Source of the DNA: Xanthobacteraceae bacterium
GTDB lineage: Bacteria; Pseudomonadota; Alphaproteobacteria; Rhizobiales; Xanthobacteraceae
Direction: 5' to 3'
Assembly (NCBI GenBank): GCA_019745775.1
Contig: JAIESR010000017.1
Location: 1 to 64,000, forward strand
Length of the DNA: 64,000 nucleotides
The notes under the pieces were generated by a model. It ran no database searches. It was not told the origin of the DNA and worked only from the letters and a program-made list of their open reading frames with translations. A program made the translations under genes and the position numbers. Below, in pieces: positions 53,553 to 62,798 of this stretch; the stretch's first letter is position 1; each line of letters begins with the position of its first letter.

Positions 53553-54830
53553 ATGACGACGCGCGAACTGAACGATTTCCTGACGTTGACCGGTCCGGGC
53601 ACCCCGATGGGCGCGCTGTTCCGCCGCTACTGGATTCCGGCCCTGATGTCGTCCGAGCTGCCGGAGCCGGATTGCCCGCCGGTGCGCGTGAAATTGCTGT
53701 CGGAGCGGCTGATCGCGTTCCGCGACTCGCAGGGCCGGGTCGGCCTGATGGACGAGTTCTGCGCCCACCGCGGCGTATCGCTCTGGTTCGGACGCAACGA
53801 GGACAACGGCCTGCGCTGCCCCTATCACGGGTGGAAATACGACGTGACCGGCCAATGCATCGACGTGCCGTCGGAGCCGGTCGAGTCGGGCTTCTGCCAG
53901 AAGATCAAGCTCAAGTCCTACGAATGCGTCGAGCTGGGCGACGTAATCTGGGCCTATATGGGCCCGCCGGAACTCAAGCCGCCGCTGCCCAATTTCGAAT
54001 GGTGCAACGTGCCGCACGCGTCACGCTTCATCTCGAAGCGCACGCAGGAATGCAACTGGCTGCAGGCGATGGAGGGCGGCATCGATTCCGCGCACGTGTC
54101 TTTCCTGCATCGCTACGACCTCAGGAGCGACTCGCTGCATGTGAGCAAGGGCGCCGAGCTGACCGCCAAGACCGACGTCGCCTTCGAGGTGATCGAGACC
54201 GCCGGCGGCATGGTGATCGGCGTGCGCCGCCCGGCGCAGGAGGGCCACTACTACTGGCGCATCACGCAATGGATCATGCCGTTCCACACCATGATCCCGC
54301 CTTACGGCGACAATGCGCTCAACGGCCACGCCTGGGTGCCGATCGACGACGAGAACTGCTGGTCGTGGTGCTTCACGCACCACCCGACGCGCGCGCTGAC
54401 CGACCATGAGCTCACCACCATGCGCAACGGCGGCGGCATCCATGTCAGCCTGGTGCCGGGCACGTTCCGCCCGGTGATCAACAAGGACAACGACTACCTG
54501 ATGGATCGCGCCGCGCAGAAGGCGAACAAGACCTATTGCGGCGTGAAGACCATCGCCATGCAGGACGCCGCGATCCAGGAAAGCATGGGACCGATCCAGG
54601 ACCGCAGCAAAGAGAACCTCACCTCGACCGACAACGGCGTGATCATGGCCCGCATCCGCCTGCGCAAGGCGGCACTGGCGGCGCAGCAGGGCCAGATGCC
54701 GGACGGCCTCGCGCCAGAAACGCACGCGGTGCGCTCGGCCTCGCTCGTGCTGCCGGAGAGCGCGAGCTTCCACGAGGCGGCGGCGGAATCGCTGAAGGTC
54801 CGCAAAGGCGTCGAGCACACATCGGTGTAG
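53553..54830 (+). CDS. Rieske non-haem iron aromatic-ring oxygenase, alpha subunit
   Basis: A 425-residue oxygenase. The Rieske [2Fe-2S] ligands are C70, H72, C89 and H92 (CAHRG and CPYHGWK). The mononuclear iron motif is D178, H181, H186 (IDSAHVSFLHR). Overall pattern and length resemble phthalate 4,5-dioxygenase-type alpha subunits that need a separate reductase, none of which is nearby. It hydroxylates an aromatic acid or related compound; the substrate is unknown. The stop is one base from the convergent TolB-like gene. Confidence 0.92.
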   Translation: MTTRELNDFLTLTGPGTPMGALFRRYWIPALMSSELPEPDCPPVRVKLLSERLIAFRDSQGRVGLMDEFCAHRGVSLWFGRNEDNGLRCPYHGWKYDVTGQCIDVPSEPVESGFCQKIKLKSYECVELGDVIWAYMGPPELKPPLPNFEWCNVPHASRFISKRTQECNWLQAMEGGIDSAHVSFLHRYDLRSDSLHVSKGAELTAKTDVAFEVIETAGGMVIGVRRPAQEGHYYWRITQWIMPFHTMIPPYGDNALNGHAWVPIDDENCWSWCFTHHPTRALTDHELTTMRNGGGIHVSLVPGTFRPVINKDNDYLMDRAAQKANKTYCGVKTIAMQDAAIQESMGPIQDRSKENLTSTDNGVIMARIRLRKAALAAQQGQMPDGLAPETHAVRSASLVLPESASFHEAAAESLKVRKGVEHTSV

Positions 54831-54831
54831 T

Positions 54832-56763
54832 CTACGTTCCGAGGAACTTCGCCGGGATGTAAAGCGGCATCGAATCTTCCCAGCGGCTGTCGGTGACCAT
54901 GCGCTTGCCGCTGCCGTCGGCGTTCATGACGAAGATCTGGCCGTACTGCTGGAAGGTGTTGTCGTAGAGCGCCGCCTCGTCGCGGAAGCCGTAGATGCCG
55001 CTGTTCCACATGATGCGACCGTCGGCGGTCCACACCGCGTGGCCGTCGGTCGCGCGGTTGGTCGTGAGCCGCAGCAGGTCGGAGCCGTCCGGTCGGATCG
55101 TGAAAATGTCGAAGTTCACGGCGTCGACGCGGCGCGTGAACAGGATGCGGCTGCCGTCGGGAGACCAGCCCGGCAGGTTGTCGGCTTCGGTGGTCAGCAC
55201 GCGCGTCTTGCGATCATCGAGGTTGAGGATGCGCAGGCCATATTGCTTCTGCTCGTCGCCCCAGACCCGATAGACGATCTCCTTGCCGTCGGCGGAATAG
55301 CTCGGGAAGCCGGAATGGATCGTGCCGTCGGTGAGGGCTTCAAGGCCGGTTCCGTCCCGGCGCACCCGCATAATCCGCGCCTTGCCGGCGCGGCGTGCCT
55401 GGAACCACTCGCCGAGACCGAACGTGATCCATTCACCGTCCGGCGACCAGGCCGGCTGGAATGCGCCGGCCATGCCGCGCTGAACCATCGACGGATCGAG
55501 GCCGGAGGTGTCGGAATCAAAGACGCGCCGTCTGTTCGATCCGTTGGGGTCCATGACGACGATCGAGGAATTCTTGGCCTTCTCGGTGAACACGAGCTTG
55601 CCGTCGCGCGAAAGCTGCGGGAACACGTCGCTGTGGCGATAGTCCCACGCCGAATCCCAGCTGTAGAGCGGCTGGTTTTCCCGCCGGGGCCTGTAATCGT
55701 GCTTCTCGTAAATCACGGTCTTGCCGTCCGCCGACCAGACCGGTGAACGCAATGCCGCTTTGAAGGCGGGACGGCCCGACGTGTAGTAGAGCCCTTCGTC
55801 CGGCCCGCCCTTGCGGTGATAGGCGATATCGGTGGCGCTCAGGAATTGCGGGGCGACCTTCAGCCCGGGCCCCTTGGTGTGCTCGATGCGCTCACCGGTG
55901 GCCACGTCGACCGAGACGATCTGCGACACGACTTTGGCGACCAGATTGGGACGGCGCGCACCCCAGGTATCTTCAGTGGTCATCTCGTAGAAAACGACGC
56001 GCTTTCCGTCGGGCGACCATTTGGGGGAGCCGAGGCAATGGCCGGGCTTCGATGCGACCCGGCGAAAGCCCTCGCCATCGGCGCGGATCGCATAGACGCT
56101 GAGCTCTTGCGTATGCTCCCAGCCGTGGCCGCCGCTGTGGCCGCGCCAATCGGTGTTGCGGTCGGACGCGAATGCGAGCCACTGCCCGTCGGGCGACCAG
56201 GCGGGACGGAAGAACCCGTTGGGGCCGGCAGGATCGCCCTGCACCGGTTCGGCCCCAGTCATGTTGCGCGCCTGGCCGCTCTTGAGATCGAGCACCCAGA
56301 TATTGGCGCGATAGCCGTCGCGGGTAGAAACAAAGGCGAGGCGCGTGCCGTCAGGCGAGAGCACGGCCGCATCCTCGACCGACGGGCCGGTGACCACCGG
56401 CTCGATCCCCGTGCCGTCGAGGCGCGCGCGGAACACGTCCGATTGTCCCGCCCCGTTGCGCTCGGACGTGAACACCACGCCGTTGCCGTCGGGCGCGAAT
56501 GAAGCGTTGTATTCGAACGCCGGATTCTGCAGGAGCTTGCGCTCGCCGGTGCCGTCGGCATTGGCGATATAAAGATCGGACGCCGACGGCCCGATCCGGT
56601 TCATCAGCATGATGCCTTTCTGTGCGCCGGCGGCGCTTTTTGTGCTGGCGGCGCTTTTTGTGCTGGCGGCGCCCGCGGTTCCGCCTTGCGCCATGACACG
56701 CGGTGCGCGCGCGACAAGCGCAGCGGCTGAAATGCCCGTCAGGACGTTCCGGCGACTGATCAT
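54832..56763 (-). CDS. Tat-exported TolB-like beta-propeller (WD40-like PD40) protein
   Basis: A 643-residue exported protein with a twin-arginine signal (MISRRNVLTGISAAALV). A short Ala/Ser/Lys-rich linker follows, encoded by an 18-bp tandem repeat. Then come some ten propeller blades, with SPDG and SADGK turns throughout (e.g. WSPDGQWLAFASDRN, SPDGSRILFTRRVDA). No peptidase domain is visible. ATG 56763 follows AGAAGG; the upstream ATG at 56781 is less well placed. It is divergent from the MarR regulator with a shared operator region. It may bind a periplasmic ligand. Confidence 0.85.
   Translation of the reverse strand: MISRRNVLTGISAAALVARAPRVMAQGGTAGAASTKSAASTKSAAGAQKGIMLMNRIGPSASDLYIANADGTGERKLLQNPAFEYNASFAPDGNGVVFTSERNGAGQSDVFRARLDGTGIEPVVTGPSVEDAAVLSPDGTRLAFVSTRDGYRANIWVLDLKSGQARNMTGAEPVQGDPAGPNGFFRPAWSPDGQWLAFASDRNTDWRGHSGGHGWEHTQELSVYAIRADGEGFRRVASKPGHCLGSPKWSPDGKRVVFYEMTTEDTWGARRPNLVAKVVSQIVSVDVATGERIEHTKGPGLKVAPQFLSATDIAYHRKGGPDEGLYYTSGRPAFKAALRSPVWSADGKTVIYEKHDYRPRRENQPLYSWDSAWDYRHSDVFPQLSRDGKLVFTEKAKNSSIVVMDPNGSNRRRVFDSDTSGLDPSMVQRGMAGAFQPAWSPDGEWITFGLGEWFQARRAGKARIMRVRRDGTGLEALTDGTIHSGFPSYSADGKEIVYRVWGDEQKQYGLRILNLDDRKTRVLTTEADNLPGWSPDGSRILFTRRVDAVNFDIFTIRPDGSDLLRLTTNRATDGHAVWTADGRIMWNSGIYGFRDEAALYDNTFQQYGQIFVMNADGSGKRMVTDSRWEDSMPLYIPAKFLGT
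56621..56672. repeat. Short 18-bp tandem repeat in the TolB-like gene
   Basis: TGTGCTGGCGGCGCTTTT occurs twice in a row (56641-56658 and 56659 on), preceded by a longer variant of the unit. On the minus strand it encodes the repeated Ala-Ser-Thr-Lys-Ser-Ala linker after the signal peptide. Confidence 0.75.
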
Positions 56764-56788
56764 GATAAACCTTCTGCCCATATGAAGT

Positions 56789-56836
56789 TATCTTTCCAGA
56801 AAGATATATCCTGGCGATTATCTTTCTGGCAAGATA
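56789..56836. promoter_or_regulatory. Twin operators between the TolB-like and MarR genes
   Basis: Site 1 (56789-56806) is the perfect palindrome TATCTTTC-CA-GAAAGATA. Site 2 (56819-56836) is TATCTTTC-TG-GCAAGATA, one mismatch. Their centres are 30 bp apart, three helical turns, in the 105-bp divergent region. This is the arrangement expected for binding of the adjacent MarR protein. Repression of both genes is inferred. Confidence 0.75.
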
Positions 56837-56868
56837 TCTGACCATGACATTTTGGTAAGGACCGATTG

Positions 56869-57381
56869 ATGACGACCAGACGCCGCCTTGCGGTGGACGA
56901 GCGCATCAGAATGCGATCGGAAAACTGGCCGGAAGCCGTGACTCCGATCTCGCAACTGATGGTTCGGATTTACCGCGTGGCGGGCCTGATCCACGCCCAG
57001 TCGATGGCTTTGGCGGCGACGCGCGGGCTGAGCCTCGCGGAATTCGAGGTGCTGGTCACGTTGCGAAGCGTACCGCCTCCCTACGAACTGGCGCCCACCG
57101 ACCTCTACGGCGCCGTCCTGATGTCGTCAGGCGGTCTGACCAAGGTTCTTCACGGGTTGGAAAAAAGCGGACTGATCGCGCGTATCGAGGGCAAGTCCGA
57201 CCGGAGGAGCAAGCCCGTCCGGCTGACCGCGAAGGGCCGCGCGCTCGCCGAACGCGCCATGGCGGACGTCCTGCAATCTGCCCGAAAGAGCATCATGCGA
57301 GGGCTTTCGGAGACCGATATCGAACGGTTGACGCAACTCCTGCGCAAGCTGCTCGCAGTTCTTGAAGGTGGCGAGCCGTGA
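56869..57381 (+). CDS. MarR-family transcriptional regulator
   Basis: A 170-residue winged-helix regulator. The DNA-binding region (about 55-120) includes GLSLAEFEVLVTLR, DLYGAVLMSSGGLTKVLHGLEKSGLIARIEGKSDRRSKPVRLT. ATG 56869 follows GTAAGGACC. It is divergent from the TolB-like gene, and twin palindromes lie between them. The ligand is unknown. Confidence 0.92.
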   Translation: MTTRRRLAVDERIRMRSENWPEAVTPISQLMVRIYRVAGLIHAQSMALAATRGLSLAEFEVLVTLRSVPPPYELAPTDLYGAVLMSSGGLTKVLHGLEKSGLIARIEGKSDRRSKPVRLTAKGRALAERAMADVLQSARKSIMRGLSETDIERLTQLLRKLLAVLEGGEP

Positions 57382-57409
57382 TCGCGCGCGCGCCAGGCGC
57401 GGTGCAACG

Positions 57410-58312
57410 CTATCGCCCACCGAGCGATGCGCGCAGGAACTGCACGAAGTCGCTGGTCTTCGCCGGCAGGTGCTTTGCCTTGAAAAAATAGACGCGCATG
57501 CGCTCGGGCGACGCCGTCGCGCCCTCGAAGATCTCTTCCAGTTTCTTGTCGGCGAGCGCGGTTTTGACGGCATAGAGCGGCACCCGCACGATGCCGTCGC
57601 CGGCCAGCGCCATCTGGATGAGAACGGCATGACTGTTGGACGACAGCGTGCCCTTCACGGCGACTTGCGCTACTCGTGAACCCGCCTTGAACGGCCAGCT
57701 CTTCGATGCCGAAACGAGGTTCACGAGACAATTGTGCTCACGCAGCTCTTCCGGCTTCTTCGGCCGGCCGGCACGCTCGAAATAGTCCGGCGACGCGCAG
57801 ACGACATGCTGGACGGCGCCGAGATCACGATCGACCAGGCCGGGCAGGGACGGCTTGCTGCCGGCCACGATGACGTCAAATCCGTCGCCCGACGCGGTGG
57901 CGCCGTCGATTGACGCAAAGAGATGGATGCGAAGCCCGGGATGCCGGTTGACGAATTCCGAGATGACCGGCGCGAGCACGTGCCGCGCATAGTCGCTCAC
58001 CGCCTGGACCCGCAGCGTTCCGACCGGCCCCTTCTGCAGGTTGCGCGTCTCGACGACATAGCCGTCGATATTCGAGAGCATCTGCAGGCAGCTCTGGAAC
58101 AGTCCCTCGCCGGCATCGGTGAGCAGGATGCCGTGGGTCGAGCGGTTGAGCAGGCTGAAGCCGAGGGCGGCCTCGAGCTCTTTCATGTGCTTGCTGACCA
58201 CCGACGGCGTCGTGCGCAGATCGGCCGCCGCCTTGGTGAAGCTCAGTCGCTCGCCGACGCGCACGAACGTGTTGAGCTTGTTCAGGTCCCTCAGCGCTGC
58301 CGTCAGAGACAT
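57410..58312 (-). CDS. LysR-family transcriptional regulator
   Basis: A 300-residue regulator. The winged helix (about 10-65) contains LNTFVRVGERLSFTKAAADLRTTPSVVSKHMKELE. The effector domain begins near 90 (VGTLRVQAVSDYARHVLAPV). The start ATG 58312 is the conserved position. It is divergent from the deacetylase gene (283 bp), which may be its target. Convergent with marR. Confidence 0.92.
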   Translation of the reverse strand: MSLTAALRDLNKLNTFVRVGERLSFTKAAADLRTTPSVVSKHMKELEAALGFSLLNRSTHGILLTDAGEGLFQSCLQMLSNIDGYVVETRNLQKGPVGTLRVQAVSDYARHVLAPVISEFVNRHPGLRIHLFASIDGATASGDGFDVIVAGSKPSLPGLVDRDLGAVQHVVCASPDYFERAGRPKKPEELREHNCLVNLVSASKSWPFKAGSRVAQVAVKGTLSSNSHAVLIQMALAGDGIVRVPLYAVKTALADKKLEEIFEGATASPERMRVYFFKAKHLPAKTSDFVQFLRASLGGR

Positions 58313-58594
58313 CGTCGCATGCCCTTCCGAACCCTGCCTGACCGGCGCCCGCCGGCTCCCCGTCTCGTCATCGCCGGCTCTGGTAGTAACCCCTTGATTT
58401 TCCTTGAGCAAGACGCCGCCCAGGCTGCGCGACGCGCCGCCGCCGGTCGGCGCTTCTTGCCGGGGCGGCGTTCCTCAAGAACAACTGTTGTTCCGAGATG
58501 TCGGCTACCGAATCCGGGCCCCGCGGCGTAAACTAGCAGCATTCCGTCGATGAAAGACCTGGCCTCGGTCCATCGACCTTGCGAGAGGACGATC

Positions 58595-59461
58595 ATGCTC
58601 AAGGAATATCACTACGACCACCTGATCCGCTGGCCGAACAACGAGCGTGCGGCGGTGTTCCTCACCTTCGATTTCCAGGGTGGCGAGGACGTGAAGCCGG
58701 ACAAGAATGGCTTCCTCAACTACGAAATGTGGAGCCAGGGCGAATATGGCCCGCATCACGCGATCTACCGCATCCTGCGAATCCTCAAGGAAGAGAACAT
58801 CAAGGCGACCTTCCTGACCTGCGGCGCGATCGCGGAGCGCTTCCCAGAAGCGGTGCAGGCGATCCTCGACAACGGCCACGTCGTGGAAGGCCATGGCTAC
58901 AATCACGAGATCGCGCGCTACCTGCCGCGCGACGAAGAAGACAAGGTCATGAAGAAGACCATCGCCATGATCGAGAAGCGCACCGGCCGGCGCTGCATGG
59001 GCTGGCGCTCGTGCACTCAGAGCACCAACACCATCGAGCTCCTGATCGAGAACGGCTACACCTTCAACACCAACTGCTTCCACGAGGAGCTGCCGTTCCT
59101 CTACGAAAAGGACGGCAAGGTTATCGTCGAGCTGCCGCGGCAGCCGTTCGGCGACGGCACGCTGTTCGGCCACCGTCACGGCGAGTACGGGAACCCGCAC
59201 CACGGTCTCGAGAGCTGGAAGGCCTACTTCGACGAGCTCTACGCCGAGAGCACCCCGGAGCGTCCGAAGTACATCCCGTTCACGATGCATCCGTACATCA
59301 TCGGTCGTCCGGGCCGCGCGACCGCGACGATGCGCGCAATGCTCCAGTACATGAAGGCGCGCGGGAGCGTCTGGTTCCCCACCGGCATCGAGCTCGCCGA
59401 GTACTGCCTCAACAACCTGTTCAAGGCGGAAGCCGACAAGCTGCGCGCGAAGGCGGGCTGA
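58595..59461 (+). CDS. Polysaccharide deacetylase-family protein
   Basis: A 288-residue NodB-homology protein. Family motifs are FLTFDFQGGED (metal Asp), VVEGHGYNHE (metal His pair) and HPYIIGRPG. The overall pattern resembles allantoinase/imidase-like PuuE and HpPgdA members more than chitin deacetylases, so the true substrate may be a cyclic amide rather than a polysaccharide. No signal peptide, so cytoplasmic. ATG 58595 follows GAGAGGAC. Confidence 0.88.
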   Translation: MLKEYHYDHLIRWPNNERAAVFLTFDFQGGEDVKPDKNGFLNYEMWSQGEYGPHHAIYRILRILKEENIKATFLTCGAIAERFPEAVQAILDNGHVVEGHGYNHEIARYLPRDEEDKVMKKTIAMIEKRTGRRCMGWRSCTQSTNTIELLIENGYTFNTNCFHEELPFLYEKDGKVIVELPRQPFGDGTLFGHRHGEYGNPHHGLESWKAYFDELYAESTPERPKYIPFTMHPYIIGRPGRATATMRAMLQYMKARGSVWFPTGIELAEYCLNNLFKAEADKLRAKAG

Positions 59462-59492
59462 GCGCCGCTTCTAACAGGCTTGGCCGACGATA

Positions 59493-59527
59493 CGAGCAGG
59501 TGCGATCGCCATGATCGCACCTGCTCG
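59493..59527. terminator. Perfect 15-bp-arm hairpin between convergent genes
   Basis: CGAGCAGGTGCGATC and GATCGCACCTGCTCG are exact complements around GCCAT. It lies between the convergent deacetylase and ornithine aminotransferase genes, where a bidirectional terminator is expected. Only a short T-run follows, so it may be a hairpin that stalls rather than a textbook terminator. Confidence 0.65.
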
Positions 59528-59579
59528 GCGTTTGGGGACTTTGCGCGAACGGATGACGCAAGCAGACGCCCCGTCGAAG

Positions 59580-60809
59580 TCAGGTCACGGGTATCGGCTT
59601 GGCAGATTCCTTGGACACCGCGGCAAGCACCTCCGCGATCCGATCGACGGCCCAGTCGATGTCCGGTTTCTGGATGATGAGCGGCGGCGCCAGCCGGATG
59701 GTGTTGCGATGGGTGTCCCGGGTGAGAATCCCGGCCGCCAACAACCTCTCGGCCACGATGCCGGCCGGCGCCTTCGTCGCGTCAAGCTCTATCCCTGCGA
59801 ACAGACCGCGGCCGCGCACCTCGCGGACCAGCGGATTGTCGAGCGCGGCCAGGCGCGACAGAAGATGCGGGCCGAGCGCCGCGGAGCGCTCCACCAGCCG
59901 TTCCTCGACCAGCGTATCGAGCGCGGCGAGCCCTACGGCGGCGGCGATCGGATTGCCGCCAAAGGTGCTGCCGTGGTCCCCCGGACGGAATACGTCCATC
60001 ACCTCACGGCGGGCGAGAAACAGCGACACGGGCAAGAGCCCCCCGCCGAGCGCCTTGCCGAGCAGCACGGCGTCCGGCGTGACGCCGTCATGCTGGCAGG
60101 CGAGCATGCGGCCGGTGCGCCCGAGCCCGGTTTGGATCTCGTCGCAGACGAGGAGCACGTTGCGCGCGCGGCAAATTTCCGCGACCCGCGCCAGATAGCC
60201 CGCCGGCGGCACGCGGATGCCGCCCTCGCCCTGGATCGGCTCGACCAAATAGGCCGCGGTGTTGGGTGTGATCGCGGCAGCGAGCGCATCGGCGTCGCCG
60301 AACGGCACGTGCTTGAAGCCGGGCGCGAACGGACCGAAGCCCTCGCGATACTGCGGGACCGAGGAGAAGCCGACGATCGTGGTGGAGCGGCCATGGAAGT
60401 TGTCTTCCGCCACGATGATCTCGGCGCGGTCGCGCGGCACGCCCTTGACCGTGTAGGCCCATTTGCGCGCAGCCTTGATCGCCGTCTCGACCGACTCGGC
60501 GCCGCCGTTCGAGGGCAGCGCCGCATCCGTGCCGGTGAGCTCGCAGGCGCGGGCCAGGAACGGCCCGAGCCGATCGGTGAAATAGGCGCGCGAGACCGTG
60601 TCGAGCCGGTTCGCCTGTTGCGTCATCGCTGCGACCAGCCGCGGATGGCAATGCCCGAAACTCGCGGCCGAGTAGGCACCCATCATGTCGAGGTAGCGCC
60701 GGCCGTCCTCGTCCCAGACATGAATGCCTTCCGCGCGCACGAGCGTCACCGGCAGCGGCTTGTAGTTGGCCGCACCGTAACGGGCTTCGAGGCGGTTCAG
60801 ACGGCCCAT
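59580..60809 (-). CDS. rocD: Ornithine aminotransferase
   Basis: Converts ornithine and 2-oxoglutarate to glutamate semialdehyde and glutamate. The 409-residue PLP enzyme (class III) shows GGAESVETAIKAARKWAY, EPIQGEGGIRVPP, CDEIQTGLGRTG and the PLP lysine in LLGKALGGG. The ATG at 60809 follows AGGAGAG and overlaps the arginase 3' end by 13 bp. Together they degrade arginine to glutamate semialdehyde. Confidence 0.94.
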   Translation of the reverse strand: MGRLNRLEARYGAANYKPLPVTLVRAEGIHVWDEDGRRYLDMMGAYSAASFGHCHPRLVAAMTQQANRLDTVSRAYFTDRLGPFLARACELTGTDAALPSNGGAESVETAIKAARKWAYTVKGVPRDRAEIIVAEDNFHGRSTTIVGFSSVPQYREGFGPFAPGFKHVPFGDADALAAAITPNTAAYLVEPIQGEGGIRVPPAGYLARVAEICRARNVLLVCDEIQTGLGRTGRMLACQHDGVTPDAVLLGKALGGGLLPVSLFLARREVMDVFRPGDHGSTFGGNPIAAAVGLAALDTLVEERLVERSAALGPHLLSRLAALDNPLVREVRGRGLFAGIELDATKAPAGIVAERLLAAGILTRDTHRNTIRLAPPLIIQKPDIDWAVDRIAEVLAAVSKESAKPIPVT

Positions 60810-61711
60810 CGCAGTCTCTCCTGGCGGACCGCCGCGGCCACCAGCGTGCCCAGCAGCCGCGCGGTCTTGCCGTCCCGATCGCGATGCGGATTGAACTCGA
60901 CGAACTCGATGGCGCGGCATGCGGGATCGGCGGTCAGGCCGCTCCAGGCATCGAAGAATTCGCGGGCGTGGATGCCATCGGGCGCGGGTGTGCCCACACC
61001 CGGCGCCTCGACTGGGTCGAATGCGTCGAGATCGAGCGAAAGACCGTAGCCGGCGGTGCCCTTCGTGACGATGGCGTGCGCTTCGGCGAGCACGTCCGCG
61101 ATACCGCGGCGTGCAACTTCGTCCATCTGGATCACGCGAATGCCGTGCCGCTTGGCGAACACCATCTCCTCGGGCTCAAAGCTGCGCGTGCCAACAAGAC
61201 AAACGTGACGCGGCTCGAGCGCGCGGCGATCGCCGGCGATGGCGGTCAATTTCGGCGAGCCGTATCCGAGCAGCGCCGCGACCGGCATGCCGTTGATCGC
61301 GCCGCTGTGGGTCGTCTCGGGCGTGTGCATGTCCATGTGCGCGTCGATCCACAACAATCCGAGCGGGCCGGAGCTCTGCATCGCGCGTGCGACGCCGCTC
61401 CATGTGCCGACGGCACAGGAGTGATCGCCGCCGATCACCAGGGGGCGACGGCCGTTTTCGGTCTGCTTGCAGGTGGTCTCAGCGAGCCACCGGGAGGTGC
61501 GCGCGACGGCATCAAGGGGCGCGACGTCGGCGGCGCAAAGGCCTTCGGGCATCGCCTGCCAGGCTAGCCGCACATCGCCGCTCGCCGGATTGCCATCCCA
61601 GTATTGCCGAAACGCGGCCGGACCGTCCTTGCAGCCGGGGTCGCGCGCACCCGCGCCACATGCGACCGCGATGGTCGGTATTCGATTAGGTCCCCTTGCA
61701 ACGGCGCTCAT
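60797..61711 (-). CDS. rocF: Arginase
   Basis: Hydrolyses arginine to ornithine and urea. The 304-residue ureohydrolase has the Mn ligands H97 in GGDHS, D123/H125/D127 in WIDAHMDMHTPETTHSG and D227/D229 in SLDLDAFDP. Its gene overlaps the aminotransferase by 13 bp, so the two are an operon. Agmatinase remains a possibility, but the pairing with rocD favours arginase. Confidence 0.93.
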   Translation of the reverse strand: MSAVARGPNRIPTIAVACGAGARDPGCKDGPAAFRQYWDGNPASGDVRLAWQAMPEGLCAADVAPLDAVARTSRWLAETTCKQTENGRRPLVIGGDHSCAVGTWSGVARAMQSSGPLGLLWIDAHMDMHTPETTHSGAINGMPVAALLGYGSPKLTAIAGDRRALEPRHVCLVGTRSFEPEEMVFAKRHGIRVIQMDEVARRGIADVLAEAHAIVTKGTAGYGLSLDLDAFDPVEAPGVGTPAPDGIHAREFFDAWSGLTADPACRAIEFVEFNPHRDRDGKTARLLGTLVAAAVRQERLRWAV

Positions 61712-61884
61712 GACGCCCGCTCCAACCGAGCCAACGATCGGCTCGCTGGTGATGTAGGAAGAGTTGGTTGGATCGCCAGCTTTCGCACGAAATCGCCCGA
61801 GTCGCCGAAGCGCGTGTCGCCGAACAAACCGGCGCGAAGCGAATCTTGCGCGTAGAACTCTGGTACCCGACTGAAAATTGCGCG

Positions 61885-61900
61885 ATTGCCAGATGGCAAT
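61885..61900. promoter_or_regulatory. Perfect palindrome upstream of the arginase operon
   Basis: ATTGCCA-GA-TGGCAAT, arms of seven bases, lies in the 226-bp gap between the arginase start and the glutamine amidotransferase 3' end. It is a candidate operator for a regulator of arginine catabolism, such as an Lrp/AsnC-type protein. No such regulator is adjacent. Confidence 0.45.
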
Positions 61901-61937
61901 TGGTATCTACCGCAACAATCTCGGATGCCGACCGTGC

Positions 61938-62633
61938 TCAGCCGGTCTGCAACCCGAGCCAATGGTTAAGGAACGCCGCCAGCCAGGCGCGGCCTGCGGG
62001 ATCATAGACCGCGCGGTCGGCGAAATGCGCCGCGCGCGGCTTGGCGTTCGGCATTTGCATCCGGTCATGGCCACGGGTGGTCCAGCGGCAGATCGTGGCG
62101 TGCGTCACGTCGGGATGGAACTGCAGCGCATAGCCCGAGCCGTAGCGGAAGGCCTGCACCGGGAAGCTGTCGCCCTCCGCCAGCAGGTCGGCGCCATCCG
62201 GCAGATCGAACCCTTCGCGATGCCACTGATAGACCTGCTCGGGCCAGGGATCGCACAGCGACAAGCCGACCTCCGTCGGCCTGATCGGGTAGTAGCCGAT
62301 CTCGGCGTGACCGTCGGCGTGCGGATACACGCGTGCACCGACATGCTGCGCCAGCATCTGGGCGCCGAGGCAGATGCCGAGGAACGGCTTCTTCTCCCGG
62401 AGCGGGACGGCGATCCAATCGATCTCGCGGCGCACGAAATCCTCGGTGCCGTTCGCGCTCATCGGCCCGCCGAAGTAGATCGCTCCGGAATGGCCGCTCA
62501 TGGTCTCGGGCAGAGGATCGCCAAAGCGCGGCTTGCGGATGTCGAGGGGGTAGCCGCGCTCGCGCAGCGCGTTGCCCACCCGGCCGGGTGTCGAGTTCTC
62601 CTGGTGCAGGACGATCAGAACCGGCAGGCGCAT
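61938..62633 (-). CDS. Class I glutamine amidotransferase-like protein
   Basis: A 231-residue protein. The nucleophile elbow is GICLGAQ (C88) and the catalytic His is H173 in LQFHPD. The acid that usually follows as HPE is Asp here. It is the GATase-only GuaA_N-like type (cytosolic glutamine hydrolase domains such as YfeJ). No synthetase domain is attached. Its start at 62633 has no strong ribosome site. Divergent from the WaaG-like gene. Confidence 0.88.
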   Translation of the reverse strand: MRLPVLIVLHQENSTPGRVGNALRERGYPLDIRKPRFGDPLPETMSGHSGAIYFGGPMSANGTEDFVRREIDWIAVPLREKKPFLGICLGAQMLAQHVGARVYPHADGHAEIGYYPIRPTEVGLSLCDPWPEQVYQWHREGFDLPDGADLLAEGDSFPVQAFRYGSGYALQFHPDVTHATICRWTTRGHDRMQMPNAKPRAAHFADRAVYDPAGRAWLAAFLNHWLGLQTG

Positions 62634-62798
62634 GGATTTCGACGATTTATCGTATGGCGCGACGCTTTCCCTAACGCCGGGCGGGCCGGCGGGGAACCAT
62701 CCAGGCGGACCAGCCCAGGCATACCTCGCTTGCCAAGGCAGATGCCCTCGGACATGCTGCCCGCGACCCTTCAGCGGGACCGGCCGTGTTGAGTAGCA

